From Jannaschia aquimarina (GTDB taxonomy: Bacteria > Pseudomonadota > Alphaproteobacteria > Rhodobacterales > Rhodobacteraceae), in NCBI RefSeq assembly GCF_000877395.1, contig NZ_JYFE01000074.1, forward strand, positions 1 through 64,000: 64,000 bases of DNA, in the 5' to 3' direction. Of the stretch, positions 37,499 through 46,124 are shown one piece after another. The notes under the pieces were generated by a model. That model saw only the letters and a program-made list of their open reading frames with translations. It had not been told where the DNA came from and did not search any database. Each line of letters starts with the position of its first letter. Position 1 is the stretch's first letter. The translations under genes were made by a program, and so were the position numbers.

Positions 37499-38335
37499 AT
37501 GTCCACACCGACCGCCGAGGATGTCGTGATCCCGGGGCACGCGCCCCTCGCCGGCTGCCTGATCATGCCGGGCGGAACGCCGCGCGCGGCATGTGTCATC
37601 CACGCGGCCACCGGCACCCCTGCCGGGTTCTACCGCGCCTTCGCCGACTGGCTCGCCGGAGAACGGGACGTCGCGGTCCTCATCTACGATTATCGGGATT
37701 TCGGCCGTTCGGCGCGGGGCCCGATCCGGCACTCCCGCGCAACCATGAGCGATTGGGGCATCAACGACCAGCAGACGGCGCGGGATTGGCTGGCGGCCCG
37801 TCTGCCGGACATCCCGATCTGGGTCATCGGCCACTCGTTGGGGGGCATGATGCTTCCGTTTCAGATGGGCCTTGCAGGCATCTCGCGGGTCGTCACGGTG
37901 GCCTCTGGCGCCGTGCACCTGATGGATCACCCGTGGCCCTATCGGGCCTTTGCCGCCTCGTTCTGGTTCGGGGTCGGCGCGGCGGCGCATCGGACGCTCG
38001 GCTACGTCCCCGGCCGCCTGGTCGGGCTGCCCGGAGACGTCGCGATCCCGGGCGGCGTCTTCACGCAATGGCGGCGCTGGTGCACGCGGGCGGGGTTCCA
38101 CGCGGCCGATCCGAACCTGCCCGGACCGGACCCGTCGGCCCTCACCTGCCCTACGCGGATGGTCGCCGTTGCCGACGACGCGCTCTGCCCGCCCAAATCG
38201 GTCTGGCGTCTGATGCGCGCCTATCCACAAGCACCAAAGCGCCAACTCGTCCTGCGCCCGACGGACGAGCCCATCGGACATCACGGGGTCTTCAGGCGAC
38301 GGCACGCAGCCCTCTGGCCCGAACTGGTCGACTGA
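37499..38335 (+). CDS. Alpha/beta hydrolase under TetR control
   Basis: The 278-residue hydrolase shows the oxyanion region VIHAATGTPAGFYRAFADWL, the nucleophile elbow VIGHSLGGMMLPF with Ser near residue 119, Asp in VAVADDALCPP and His in IGHHGVF. It matches the group of serine-aminopeptidase-like hydrolases often found next to TetR genes. The substrate is unknown, possibly an ester or xenobiotic. The double operator lies directly upstream. Confidence 0.88.
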   Translation: MSTPTAEDVVIPGHAPLAGCLIMPGGTPRAACVIHAATGTPAGFYRAFADWLAGERDVAVLIYDYRDFGRSARGPIRHSRATMSDWGINDQQTARDWLAARLPDIPIWVIGHSLGGMMLPFQMGLAGISRVVTVASGAVHLMDHPWPYRAFAASFWFGVGAAAHRTLGYVPGRLVGLPGDVAIPGGVFTQWRRWCTRAGFHAADPNLPGPDPSALTCPTRMVAVADDALCPPKSVWRLMRAYPQAPKRQLVLRPTDEPIGHHGVFRRRHAALWPELVD

Positions 38336-38363
38336 TCCTCTGCGGTCATGCCACCCTTTCGGC

Positions 38364-39293
38364 ATGGCGCTTCTCCCTTTCCTCCGCCGCGCCACCTCGG
38401 CCTTGTCGCTGGGCGCCATTGTCGTCGCGGTGTCCGAGTTCTGGTTCTACCCGGTCGAGGAAGAGGTCGGGCATCTTGGCATCCTGCTCGCCTATGGGGG
38501 CCTCGCCTGGATCTTCCTCGCCGTCTGGTCTCGCCTGCGCGTGCGTGCGGAAAGCATCATCGTCGCAGCCGCGCTGCTCGGCTTCCTGATCGAAGGCGTC
38601 CCCGTCCCCGTTCTCTATTCTGCGCCGCCCTTCACGATCCTCTGGACCAGCCTCGCCTGGCATATGCTGATCTCGGTCCTGCTCGGATGGCTCGCGGTCC
38701 GGCGTGCCCTTGCCGGATCCCGGGTCATGGCCGCCTCGGTCTGTGCCGCCTTCGGTCTCGGTCTCGGCATCTGGAACGCCTACACCTGGAGCGCGATCGA
38801 AGCGCCGCTTGGCATCGTCTTCGCCTGGCGTCCGACCTCGGACTTCGCCGCGCAGGTGGTCGTCGGATACGCCCTCTTCCTCGGCGGGCATCTGGGCGCC
38901 GACCGGCTGCTGAGAACCCCGCCCGACATTCCGACCGCAGAGGCCTGGACGCTTGCGGCCCTTGGAACGCTGGTGGCTCTGGCCACGGCAGTCGGGTCGG
39001 GTCTTTGGGCGACTGCATGGATCCTGCCGATCGCCGTTCTCGCCTGCCTGTGGGTCCTTCGCCGGGACCTCGCCCTGCGCCCGCGCGCGGCGCCTGACCC
39101 GATCGCCTCCGCCCCGATCCCGCTCGGCCGCTGGACCATCACCTTGCTGACCCCCGCCGGAGCGATCGCTGCCTATGCGACGATGTCCCATCTCCGACTG
39201 GAACTCGAAGCAAATGTCGCTCTCATCCTGACGGCCGGCCCTCTGTCGCTCTGGCTGCTCGGGCGCGCGATCTGGGCCTGCCTGCGCCGATAG
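38364..39293 (+). CDS. Polytopic membrane protein of unknown function
   Basis: The 309-residue product has about nine hydrophobic segments, for example LSLGAIVVAVSEFWFYPV, LGILLAYGGLAWIFLAVW and VLLGWLAV. The pattern suggests an integral inner-membrane protein. No transporter or enzyme signature was recognised. It lies 28 bp after the hydrolase gene and 47 bp before pth on the same strand, so it may belong to the TetR-controlled unit. Confidence 0.8.
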   Translation: MALLPFLRRATSALSLGAIVVAVSEFWFYPVEEEVGHLGILLAYGGLAWIFLAVWSRLRVRAESIIVAAALLGFLIEGVPVPVLYSAPPFTILWTSLAWHMLISVLLGWLAVRRALAGSRVMAASVCAAFGLGLGIWNAYTWSAIEAPLGIVFAWRPTSDFAAQVVVGYALFLGGHLGADRLLRTPPDIPTAEAWTLAALGTLVALATAVGSGLWATAWILPIAVLACLWVLRRDLALRPRAAPDPIASAPIPLGRWTITLLTPAGAIAAYATMSHLRLELEANVALILTAGPLSLWLLGRAIWACLRR

Positions 39294-39340
39294 ACCTTCG
39301 CGCCCTTAGGCACTATCTGCCCCGGCAGGAGGACGACGGC

Positions 39341-40030
39341 ATGGGGACGCAACTCTGGGTGGGGCTAGGCAATCCGGGCGCCAAATACGCGGGCAACCGG
39401 CACAATGTCGGTTTCATGGCGCTGGACCGGATCGCCTCCGACCACGGTGCAGCGCCCTGGCGCTCCAAGTTCCAGGGCGAGATCGGCGAAGTCCGCTTCG
39501 GGTCCGACAAGGTGATCCTGCTGAAGCCGATGACCTTCATGAACCTTTCCGGCCAATCCGTCGGCGAGGCGATGCGCTTCCACAAGCTGGAGCCCGGCGA
39601 TGTGACCGTCTTCCACGACGAACTCGACCTCGCCCCCTTCAAGACCCGCTTAAAGACCGGCGGCGGCCATGCGGGGCATAACGGACTGCGCTCGATCCAC
39701 CAGCATATCGGCGCCGACTACGCGCGCGTGCGGCTGGGCATCGGCCATCCGGGGCACAAGGACCGGGTGTCGGGCTATGTCCTCTCCGATTTCGCCAAGG
39801 CAGAGGCCGAGGGCCTCGACGACCTGCTGAGGGGGATCTCGGACGGCGCACCGAAGCTGGCTGCCGGTGACAGGCCGGGTTTCCTGAACGCCATCGCGTT
39901 GCGGGCGGCTCCCGCCAGACCCCCGAAGCCGAAACCCGCCCAGCGCGAGGCAGCCAAACCGGAGACGACAGCCGAGCCAGAGGAGGCGCTCTCTCCGATC
40001 CAGCGACTCGCGGCGAAGTTCCGCCGCTAG
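39341..40030 (+). CDS. pth: Peptidyl-tRNA hydrolase
   Basis: Pth frees peptides from peptidyl-tRNA released by stalled ribosomes. The 229-residue protein has LWVGLGNPGAKYAGNRHNVGF with the catalytic His near residue 21, LLKPMTFMNLSGQSV and GGGHAGHNGLRSIHQHIG. Beyond about residue 190 a Pro/Lys/Glu-rich extension (ARPPKPKPAQREAAKPE) exceeds the E. coli protein; such tails are common in this clade. AGGAGGA precedes ATG 39341. Confidence 0.95.
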   Translation: MGTQLWVGLGNPGAKYAGNRHNVGFMALDRIASDHGAAPWRSKFQGEIGEVRFGSDKVILLKPMTFMNLSGQSVGEAMRFHKLEPGDVTVFHDELDLAPFKTRLKTGGGHAGHNGLRSIHQHIGADYARVRLGIGHPGHKDRVSGYVLSDFAKAEAEGLDDLLRGISDGAPKLAAGDRPGFLNAIALRAAPARPPKPKPAQREAAKPETTAEPEEALSPIQRLAAKFRR

Positions 40031-40038
40031 CAGAGGCG

Positions 40039-40060
40039 AACCTGCCTGAAAGGTCAGGTT
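40039..40060 (+). terminator. Possible terminator after pth
   Basis: AACCTGCC and GGTCAGGTT form a stem with one bulged base around loop TGAAA, followed by a short TTT. It starts 9 bp after the pth stop. The T-run is weak, so this is only a candidate. Confidence 0.45.
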
Positions 40061-40134
40061 TCCCCGCATTGACCCAAAGGCCTCGATCAGGGGAAGTAGA
40101 CAGACGCATTTCGCTTCCGCACAAGGAGGCGAAG

Positions 40135-41298
40135 ATGAAGAAATGGTTGAGAATAATGGGCGTTTCGGCCTTGGGACTAAGCCTTCTTACAGCCGGCGGC
40201 GCATTGTGGAAGCGGGAAGAACTCGCGCGCCTCTGGGCGGTGAACTCGCTCTTCGAACCGGACCGGATCGTCGCGAACTTCTCGAACATGGACCGGGCAT
40301 TCCTCAATGTCCCTCTGACGATGTCGGGTGACCCGCTGCCCCTCGCCCCGACCGATCCGGTTCCCCTGCCCCGCGGGACCGACGCCTGGCTCACGGAACG
40401 GGCGGTCACGGCGCTCGTCGTGCTCCGCGGCGGAGAGATCACCCATGAAAGCTATCACCTCGGAACCTCGGCCGCGGACCGCCGGATCAGCTGGTCGGTC
40501 GCCAAATCCTTCCTCTCGCTTCTCACCGGTATCCTTCTGGACGAACAGGTGCTCGCACTGACCGATCCGATCACGAGGCACGTCCCGGCGCTTGCGGCCA
40601 CCGCCTACGACGGCGCGACGGTCGAGGACGTGCTCCAGATGGAAAGCGGCGTGGAATTCGACGAGGACTACCTCGCCCGAAATTCGGACATCAACCGGAT
40701 GGGACGGGAACTGGCGCTTGGCGGGACGCTCGACGGGTTCGCCGCTGGCCTGTCTGCCCGGGCGCGCGCGCCGGGCGAGGCGATGCAATACGTCTCGATG
40801 GACACCCATGTCCTCGGCATGGTCCTGCGTGGGGCCACGGGTCGCGAGATCCCCGAACTCCTTTCGGAACGGCTGCTCGGACCGATGGGTGCCGAGGGAC
40901 CGGGCTACTATCTCACCGATGGGTCCGGCGTCGCTTTCGTCCTCGGCGGTCTCAACCTGACGACGCTGGACTACGCGCGCTTCGGTTTACTCGTGGCGCG
41001 CGACGGACGGCGCGGCGAAAGACAGATCGTCCCCGCCGACTGGGTCCGGCGCGCCACAACCGCCAGCGCGCGCACGGCACCCGGCGAGACGCGCTACGGA
41101 TACCAGTTCTGGATCCCCGCCGAGCCCCGCTCAGGAGAAGTCCTGGCGCGGGGCATTTACGGACAATACGTCTATGTCGACCGCGCACGGGATATCGTCG
41201 TCGCGGTGAACGCCGCGGACCGGAGCTTCCGCGAGCCCGGCGCCTTCGAGGCAAGCGTCGAGATGATGCGCGCCATCGCCGACGCGCAGATGCGTTAG
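40135..41298 (+). CDS. Exported serine hydrolase of the beta-lactamase/PBP family
   Basis: The 387-residue protein has an N-terminal membrane anchor or signal (MKKWLRIMGVSALGLSLLTA). The class C beta-lactamase-like domain shows ISWSVAKSFLSLLTG with the SxxK nucleophile near residue 125, and YVSMDTHVLGMVL in place of the usual Y-x-N motif, where Asn appears changed to Asp. YGYQFWIP and GIYGQYVYVD lie near the end. Such proteins are often esterases or peptidases and seldom resistance enzymes. AAGGAGG precedes ATG 40135. Confidence 0.88.
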   Translation: MKKWLRIMGVSALGLSLLTAGGALWKREELARLWAVNSLFEPDRIVANFSNMDRAFLNVPLTMSGDPLPLAPTDPVPLPRGTDAWLTERAVTALVVLRGGEITHESYHLGTSAADRRISWSVAKSFLSLLTGILLDEQVLALTDPITRHVPALAATAYDGATVEDVLQMESGVEFDEDYLARNSDINRMGRELALGGTLDGFAAGLSARARAPGEAMQYVSMDTHVLGMVLRGATGREIPELLSERLLGPMGAEGPGYYLTDGSGVAFVLGGLNLTTLDYARFGLLVARDGRRGERQIVPADWVRRATTASARTAPGETRYGYQFWIPAEPRSGEVLARGIYGQYVYVDRARDIVVAVNAADRSFREPGAFEASVEMMRAIADAQMR

Positions 41299-41439
41299 GG
41301 CGGCCCTTCTCCCGACCGGCCTGTCGGCCGTGTCCCGAGCCATCTCACTCCGATTTCGATTTTCATGCCATGTGCAGGGGGCATCCCGACCTTGGCCCGG
41401 GCGATCGCGCCCCTAGGTCCCTCCACAGGAGGACAAAAC

Positions 41440-41862
41440 ATGCCGACCGATCGCGAAGACGATTCCCGCCCGGGCCGGGCTCCGTCCCGGAACGTGCTCG
41501 GCGGAAAGCTCTCGCCCTGCTCGACCGATCCGGTAACCGGGTTCTTCCGCGATGGCTGCTGCAATACCGGACCGATGGACACCGGATCGCACACGGTCTG
41601 CGCGGTGATGACGGCGGAGTTCCTCGCCCATTCCAAGTATCTCGGCAACGATCTCAGCACGCCCCGCCCGGAATTCCGGTTTCCAGGCCTCAAGCCCGGC
41701 GACCGCTGGTGCCTTTGCGCTGCGCGCTTCCTGCAAGCGCATGAAGAAGGGGTCGCTCCGCAGCTTCTGCTCGGCGCGACGCACGAGCGGGCACTCGATA
41801 TCGTCCCGCTCGAGGTGCTCCGCGCCTACGCGATGGAGGACCCGGAGCCAGAGCGCCGCTGA
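41440..41862 (+). CDS. DUF2237 family protein
   Basis: The 140-residue product contains the DUF2237 block: SRNVLGGKLSPCSTDPVTGF, FRDGCCNTGPMDTGSHTVCA and PGDRWCLCAARFLQAHEEG. Six Cys and conserved His suggest metal binding, but the function is unknown. CAGGAGG precedes ATG 41440; an ATG 75 bp earlier would add residues outside the family. The next hydrolase gene starts 16 bp downstream. Confidence 0.93.
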   Translation: MPTDREDDSRPGRAPSRNVLGGKLSPCSTDPVTGFFRDGCCNTGPMDTGSHTVCAVMTAEFLAHSKYLGNDLSTPRPEFRFPGLKPGDRWCLCAARFLQAHEEGVAPQLLLGATHERALDIVPLEVLRAYAMEDPEPERR

Positions 41863-41877
41863 TGGATCGACACATCC

Positions 41878-42693
41878 ATGGGCGCATCCGATCTCCATAG
41901 GATGCGCCGCTTTACCCTTCGCCTGACGTGGATCGTAGCACTCGGCTACATGGCCGTGGTGACCGCGCTCTATCTGGCACAGGATCGTTTGATCCATGTG
42001 GGATGGGCGGGACCGGCGCCGCAGGCCGTCGCCGCGATTCCCGGTCTGACGGAAATCAGTGTCGAGAGCGATGCGGGATACCTGCGCGGCTGGCACCGGC
42101 CTGCCGCATCCGGCCGCCCGACACTGATCGTCTTTCACGGCAATGGCGGGTTCTATTGGCGCCGCCTGGACGCATTCGCGCAGCGCGGCTGGGGCATCCT
42201 GCTCGTGCCCTATCGTGGCTATGCGGGCAATCCCGGCGCCCCTGACGAGGCGGGATTGATGGAGGACGGACGCGCGGTGCTGGCTCATGCGCGCGGCGTG
42301 CTCGGCCTGCCCGCCGAGGACATCCTGCTCTATGGAGAGTCTCTCGGAACCGGCGTGGCGGCCCGGATGGCTCTGGAACCGGGGGGGTGGCGCGGCCTGA
42401 TCCTCGTCGCCCCGTACACGTCCGTCGAGGATCGGGCGGCGGAACTCTACCCGTGGGTCCCGGTGCGAACCCTGCTGCGGGACCGCTTCGCCACCGATGA
42501 GATCATCGCGCGCGTCGAGGCGCCCATCCTGATCGTCCACGGCACGTCGGACCCGGTGATCCCCGTGGCCCATGGCCGCGCTCTGGCCGCCCTCGCGCCC
42601 GAGACCAAGACGACATGGATCGATGGCGCGGGGCATATTCTTCCGGTCCCGACCGTCACGCGGGCCATCGCCGAATTTCTCGGCACCGGCTAG
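41878..42693 (+). CDS. Membrane-anchored alpha/beta hydrolase (BEM46/ABHD13-like)
   Basis: The 271-residue protein has an N-terminal membrane helix (LTWIVALGYMAVVTALYLAQ) and an external hydrolase domain: LIVFHGNGGFYWRR, LLVPYRGYAGNPGAP, ILLYGESLGTGVAARMAL with the Ser nucleophile, Asp in HGTSDPVIP and His in DGAGHILP. An alternative ATG at 41902 gives a shorter N-terminus. It faces the LuxR gene, 7 bp away at its 3' end. Confidence 0.9.
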   Translation: MGASDLHRMRRFTLRLTWIVALGYMAVVTALYLAQDRLIHVGWAGPAPQAVAAIPGLTEISVESDAGYLRGWHRPAASGRPTLIVFHGNGGFYWRRLDAFAQRGWGILLVPYRGYAGNPGAPDEAGLMEDGRAVLAHARGVLGLPAEDILLYGESLGTGVAARMALEPGGWRGLILVAPYTSVEDRAAELYPWVPVRTLLRDRFATDEIIARVEAPILIVHGTSDPVIPVAHGRALAALAPETKTTWIDGAGHILPVPTVTRAIAEFLGTG

Positions 42694-42700
42694 CTGAAGG

Positions 42701-43234
42701 TCAACCGTTCGCGGCGACGGGGTCCTGGCGGTCGGGTTCGCCCTCGGGGAGCAGGGTATCGTCCATGAGCGACTCGACGAACAAGCCCAGCAGGGCGGCC
42801 CGGCCCGAAACCCCCGCCTTGCGATAGATCGCGGCGGCCTGCGCCTTGACCGTACCCTCGGAGGTTCCGCGGACCGTCGCGATCTCTCCGAGCGACAGCC
42901 CCTTGAGCGAGAACAGCGCCACGTCCCGCTCGGCAGGGGTGAGCTGCCAATCCTCGAACCGCCCTTCGATCAAGTCGTGGAACGCCCCCGATGCAATGCG
43001 CAGACTGTCCTCGGCCTGCCTCGCCCGCGCCTCCGAGCGTCTGATCGCGACGAGGCCCGCAACGGTTCCCAGGATCAGACCCACGGCGGCCCCGATCTCG
43101 ATAAATTCGCGCGTCTGCCACTCGATCGGCGTCGTCCGCAATCCGAGGACGGAGATGACGATATCGGAGACGAAGACGACCGCACAGAAGGCCTGCACGG
43201 TCACGAGAAAGATGACCGGCGCGCTGCGCCTCAC
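42701..43234 (-). CDS. Membrane-anchored LuxR-type HTH regulator
   Basis: The 177-residue protein has two membrane segments (VIFLVTVQAFCAVVFVSDIVIS and EIGAAVGLILGTVAGLVAI), a short charged helix, and then a GerE/LuxR HTH: LTPAERDVALFSLKGLSLGEIATVRGTSEGTVKAQAAAIYRKAGV. There is no receiver or autoinducer domain. The start is GTG 43234, 15 bp after the Asp-rich gene. A transcription factor that must find DNA from the membrane is uncommon and may control the Asp-rich genes. Confidence 0.85.
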   Translation of the reverse strand: MRRSAPVIFLVTVQAFCAVVFVSDIVISVLGLRTTPIEWQTREFIEIGAAVGLILGTVAGLVAIRRSEARARQAEDSLRIASGAFHDLIEGRFEDWQLTPAERDVALFSLKGLSLGEIATVRGTSEGTVKAQAAAIYRKAGVSGRAALLGLFVESLMDDTLLPEGEPDRQDPVAANG

Positions 43235-43249
43235 AGATCGAGCCGACGA

Positions 43250-43774
43250 TCAGTCATCATCGTCGTCGTCATCATCATCGTCGTCATCATCGTCGTCGTC
43301 GTCGTCGTCATCCTCATCATCTTCATCATCGTCGCCGCCGCCATCGTCGCCGCCGTCATCGCCACCATCGTCATCGTCGTCGTCGTCGCGACCTCCGCCG
43401 CCGCCGCGATCGTCATCCCGATCGTCATCATCGTCATCGCGGCCGCCGCTTGCGCCCCGATCGTCATCGTCGTCGCTCCGCGCGCCCCCTCTCCGGTCGG
43501 CATTGGAGATCAGTCCCCTCTCATTCGTCCCGTCCGTCCAGAAATCGCGCAGGATCTCTCCGGTAGACGGATTCAGAATGATCTCTCGCGTGTGCCGGCT
43601 GTTGCGTGCGACGATCCGCATCCGGCGGAGAAGGGTCCGGCTCACCCGGATATCCCGGTAGCCCTGCGCGCGGAGTTGCCGGATCACCTGATCGACGGCA
43701 GCGGCCCGCGCCGGGCCAGCGGCCGCGACGACAAGCGCCGCGACCCCCGATGAGATGAAGTCACGCCGTTTCAC
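43250..43774 (-). CDS. Tat-exported poly-aspartate protein
   Basis: The 174-residue protein starts with MKRRDFISSGVAALVVAAAG, a twin-arginine-type signal ending near ARAAAVD. A short folded part follows (VIRQLRAQGYRDIRVSRTLL, HTREIILNPSTGEIL), resembling a PepSY-like unit. The second half is Asp with Gly/Arg islands and ends in about 20 consecutive Asp before the stop. Such a tail should bind calcium or other cations. It lies between the EF-hand and LuxR genes on one strand. Confidence 0.82.
   Translation of the reverse strand: MKRRDFISSGVAALVVAAAGPARAAAVDQVIRQLRAQGYRDIRVSRTLLRRMRIVARNSRHTREIILNPSTGEILRDFWTDGTNERGLISNADRRGGARSDDDDDRGASGGRDDDDDDRDDDRGGGGGRDDDDDDDGGDDGGDDGGGDDDEDDEDDDDDDDDDDDDDDDDDDDD
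43253..43345 (-). repeat. (GAY)n microsatellite, first tract
   Basis: The 3' end of the Tat-exported gene is an almost pure run of GAT/GAC codons, seen on the plus strand as (RTC)n. GAG or GGC codons break it only at the far side. Such tracts are prone to slippage in steps of three, which changes tail length without breaking the frame. Boundaries are approximate. Confidence 0.85.
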
Positions 43775-43822
43775 GCCTGTGCCTGGAAACGACGCAGCAA
43801 CAGAGGCCCGCGCGCGGCGGCG

Positions 43823-44296
43823 TCAATCGTCGTCGTCATCCTCGTCATCCCCATCGTCATCGTCATCATCATCATCATCGTCGTCGTCATCATCGTCGTC
43901 GTCGTCATCTTCATCGTCGTCATCGTCATCGTCATCGTCATCATCGTCGTCATCATCGTCGTCATCATCGTCGTCATCATCGTCGTCATCGTCGTCATCA
44001 TCATCATCGTTGTCGTCACGAGTGTAGTCGCGATCGCCACGGCTTCGGTCGTCATCATCGTCATCGTCGTCGCTGTCGTCACGCGCCTCCGCAATCGTGA
44101 TGAAGCCGTCATCGTCGTCATCGGCCCGATCCAGGTACCGGGCGGCGCCGCGATTGCCAAAGGCGCTGCGCAACTCGTCTTCGGACAGGCGGCGATCCCC
44201 GTCCCCGTCGATATCCGAGAACCGGGTCTGCGCATGTGCAGAAACACCGACGAGCATGGTGGTGCAGAGAATGGTTGCGATGAGCTTGGTCTTCAT
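43823..44296 (-). CDS. Secreted EF-hand protein with a long poly-aspartate tail
   Basis: The 157-residue protein has a signal peptide (MKTKLIATILCTTMLVGVSA, cleaved near AHAQT). Two EF-hand-like loops follow: DIDGDGDRRLSEDELRSAF and RADDDDDGFITIAEARDD. From about residue 75 onward it is almost entirely Asp, with a short RSRGDRDYTRDD island and occasional Glu. It is therefore a calcium-binding exported protein. It heads the run EF-hand, Tat Asp-rich and LuxR. Confidence 0.85.
   Translation of the reverse strand: MKTKLIATILCTTMLVGVSAHAQTRFSDIDGDGDRRLSEDELRSAFGNRGAARYLDRADDDDDGFITIAEARDDSDDDDDDDDRSRGDRDYTRDDNDDDDDDDDDDDDDDDDDDDDDDDDDDDDDDDDEDDDDDDDDDDDDDDDDDDDGDDEDDDDD
43826..44010 (-). repeat. 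(GAY)n microsatellite, second tract
   Basis: About 60 consecutive Asp codons, with a few GAG/GAA codons, make up the 3' part of the EF-hand gene. The tract resembles the one in the neighbouring gene, which opens the way to recombination or gene conversion between them. Assembly errors in length are possible. Boundaries are approximate. Confidence 0.85.
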
Positions 44297-44510
44297 GGTC
44301 CTGATCCTCTCGAAGCGGTCATGGCCGGCAGGTGGCCGATGCCTCGAAGGAAGCCGTCGATTGTGGCAGCAAAGAAGCGGGCTGCGGTTTACGGATGGGT
44401 GCCTCAACCGGTGGCGGACGTCCATAAACCCGGGTTTACGGACCAAAGCGACAATCCCTCCGCTCGCCCGGGAATTGGACCGCCCGGATTTCTCCGGACG
44501 GTCCGTTCTC

Positions 44511-45677
44511 TCAGTCGCGCAGGCGCACGATGTCGCCCAGCAGGCCCCCGGTCCCGTTATGGACCGTGAGCCGTTCGACGCGCGAGGCCACCGTTTCCAG
44601 CGCCTCCAGCTCCTTCAGACGCAGCATGACGGGATTGTCCGCCATGACCTTCGCCGTGTTGAGTAGCGCGCGGGTCGCGTTGGTCTCTTCCCGACGCCGG
44701 ATCACCGATGCCTCGGCCTCCTTCTCGGCGGCCACGACCGCCGTCAGGATGTCGCGCATCTCGCCGGGCAGGATCACGTCCCGCAGCTCGATGGCGCCGA
44801 CCTCGACCCCGAAGCCACGCGCTTCGGTGCGCACGGCCTCGGCGGCATCCGCGTCGAACGCCACCTTGTCCGCCAGAAGCTGGTCCAGCGTCCGCGTCCC
44901 CACGATCCGCCGCAGGGCCAGTTGCAGGGACCGATGCAGCGCCTCCTCGAAGTCGCGCACCGTGGACACGGCCGCCCGGGCATCCGTCACGCGGTAGCCC
45001 GCGGTCAGGTTCACCCGCAGCGTGACGCGGTCGCGGGTCAGGACTTCCTGACCGGTCACGTCGTGGACCCGCGTCCGCAGATCGACCAGCTTCGATCCTA
45101 CACCCGTCGCGGGCGGCAGGACCCAGTGGCGACCCGGCGCAAGCTCGGCCACGACCACCCCGCCTTCCGTCAGGAAGCCGAGATGCCCATCGGCGACGTC
45201 ATACGCCTCCAGCCCCAGCGCCTTGGCCGCAAGAGCCGTGGACCGGGTCCGGTCGCGCGCGACCAGCCGGTCCCCCAGCCCCGTAGGCAGCAGGCCCGCC
45301 GCACCCACGGCATGGCGCTCCAGCTCCCATGGCCCGCCCGCCTTCCAGTAGACCCGGGAGGCGAGAGGCGCGACCGTGGCGTAAGGCTGACCAGCCCGCA
45401 GGATCACGATCATTTCGTCCGCGCCGGCCTCGACACGCATCAAGTGCGTCTCGGCCAGATCGGCATCGGCCCGCGACAGGGCCGCGATCGTGCTCTGGGC
45501 GACGGCGGGCGCGTTCAGGTCGAACAGCTCGACCGTCTCGTGCTTGCGATCCAGGCGATGCTCGCCCGGTCCCAGCACGTCGACCAGCCGCCCCTTGCGG
45601 GACTTGAGGCCCAGTTGCGCCTCGGTCAGCGTGATCCGGCGGGTGCCGGTCAAAAGATCCATCAGTCGTTCCAGCAT
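44511..45677 (-). CDS. Slipin/SPFH-domain (band 7) protein
   Basis: The 388-residue protein contains the stomatin-type SPFH core, LVDLRTRVHDVTGQEVLTRDRVTLRVNLTAGYRV, then DFEEALHRSLQLALRRIVGTRTLDQLL and the coiled-coil part AVVAAEKEAEASVIRRREETNATRALLNTAKV. No clear membrane segment is found at the N-terminus (MLERLMDLLTGTRRITLTEA). Slipins form ring assemblies on membranes and influence proteases. An unusual N-terminal domain of about 180 residues precedes the core. No NfeD partner lies nearby. Confidence 0.9.
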   Translation of the reverse strand: MLERLMDLLTGTRRITLTEAQLGLKSRKGRLVDVLGPGEHRLDRKHETVELFDLNAPAVAQSTIAALSRADADLAETHLMRVEAGADEMIVILRAGQPYATVAPLASRVYWKAGGPWELERHAVGAAGLLPTGLGDRLVARDRTRSTALAAKALGLEAYDVADGHLGFLTEGGVVVAELAPGRHWVLPPATGVGSKLVDLRTRVHDVTGQEVLTRDRVTLRVNLTAGYRVTDARAAVSTVRDFEEALHRSLQLALRRIVGTRTLDQLLADKVAFDADAAEAVRTEARGFGVEVGAIELRDVILPGEMRDILTAVVAAEKEAEASVIRRREETNATRALLNTAKVMADNPVMLRLKELEALETVASRVERLTVHNGTGGLLGDIVRLRD

Positions 45678-46051
45678 CTCTCGTCTCCTTCGGTCTCCTT
45701 CGTTTCGGTTGCGGTTGGGGCCGCGGATGCGGCGGTGATCCGGCTCGGGACCGGAATGGCGGGGCCCTCGGACAGGGGGCGGAATGGGTGGGCGCCCGAC
45801 GGCCTCCGATGACGCGGTCCGGGCGACCCGGGCGGAGCGGCGGCGGCAGGGCCCCGACGAGGCACCCATCGGCACCCGGCACGGAACCCGGCCACACGCG
45901 TCACGTCCAAAGCGGCCGCGAACCGTGGCAGAGGCGGGCAGGATCCCCTCTGGCCCCGAAGGGCCGTCGGTTCCCCGGCCGGCGCCCCCGCACGGGACCG
46001 CCGGACACCCGGTATGGTGACACCTTGGAGAGGTGTTCTGGCGTTTCAGGC
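45678..46051. other. Intergenic stretch without a recognised gene
   Basis: This 374-bp GC-rich stretch lies between the slipin start and the tRNA-like pair. Short open frames exist on both strands but lack ribosome sites and family resemblance. The slipin promoter must lie near its start; no clear -35/-10 pair stands out. Confidence 0.6.
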
Positions 46052-46124
46052 CAGTGCGACGGGAGTCGAACCCGTGACAGCTCGATTAACAGTCGAGTGC
46101 TCTAACCAACTGAGCTACGCATGT
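46052..46124 (-). tRNA. tRNA-Asn(GTT)-like gene with a defective acceptor stem
   Basis: The D-arm (GCTC/GAGC), anticodon arm (CTCGA, loop CTGTTAA, TCGAG), variable loop and T-arm (ACGGG, TTCGACT, CCCGT) are all canonical, and the anticodon is GTT. The acceptor stem pairs only in its inner four positions (TGCG with CGCA). The outer three do not pair, and no CCA is encoded. Its first base is the last base of the upstream tRNA-like CCA. It may be a decayed or foreign tRNA gene. Confidence 0.5.

Noticed and set aside
40135-41298. Beta-lactamase resistance gene
   Set aside because: Only the SxxK motif and fold are shared; the Y-x-N motif is altered and such exported serine hydrolases are mostly esterases or peptidases.
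43250-44012. Possible CRISPR or tandem-repeat array
   Set aside because: The repeat is a three-base (GAY) codon run in two genes, with no spacers and no cas genes.
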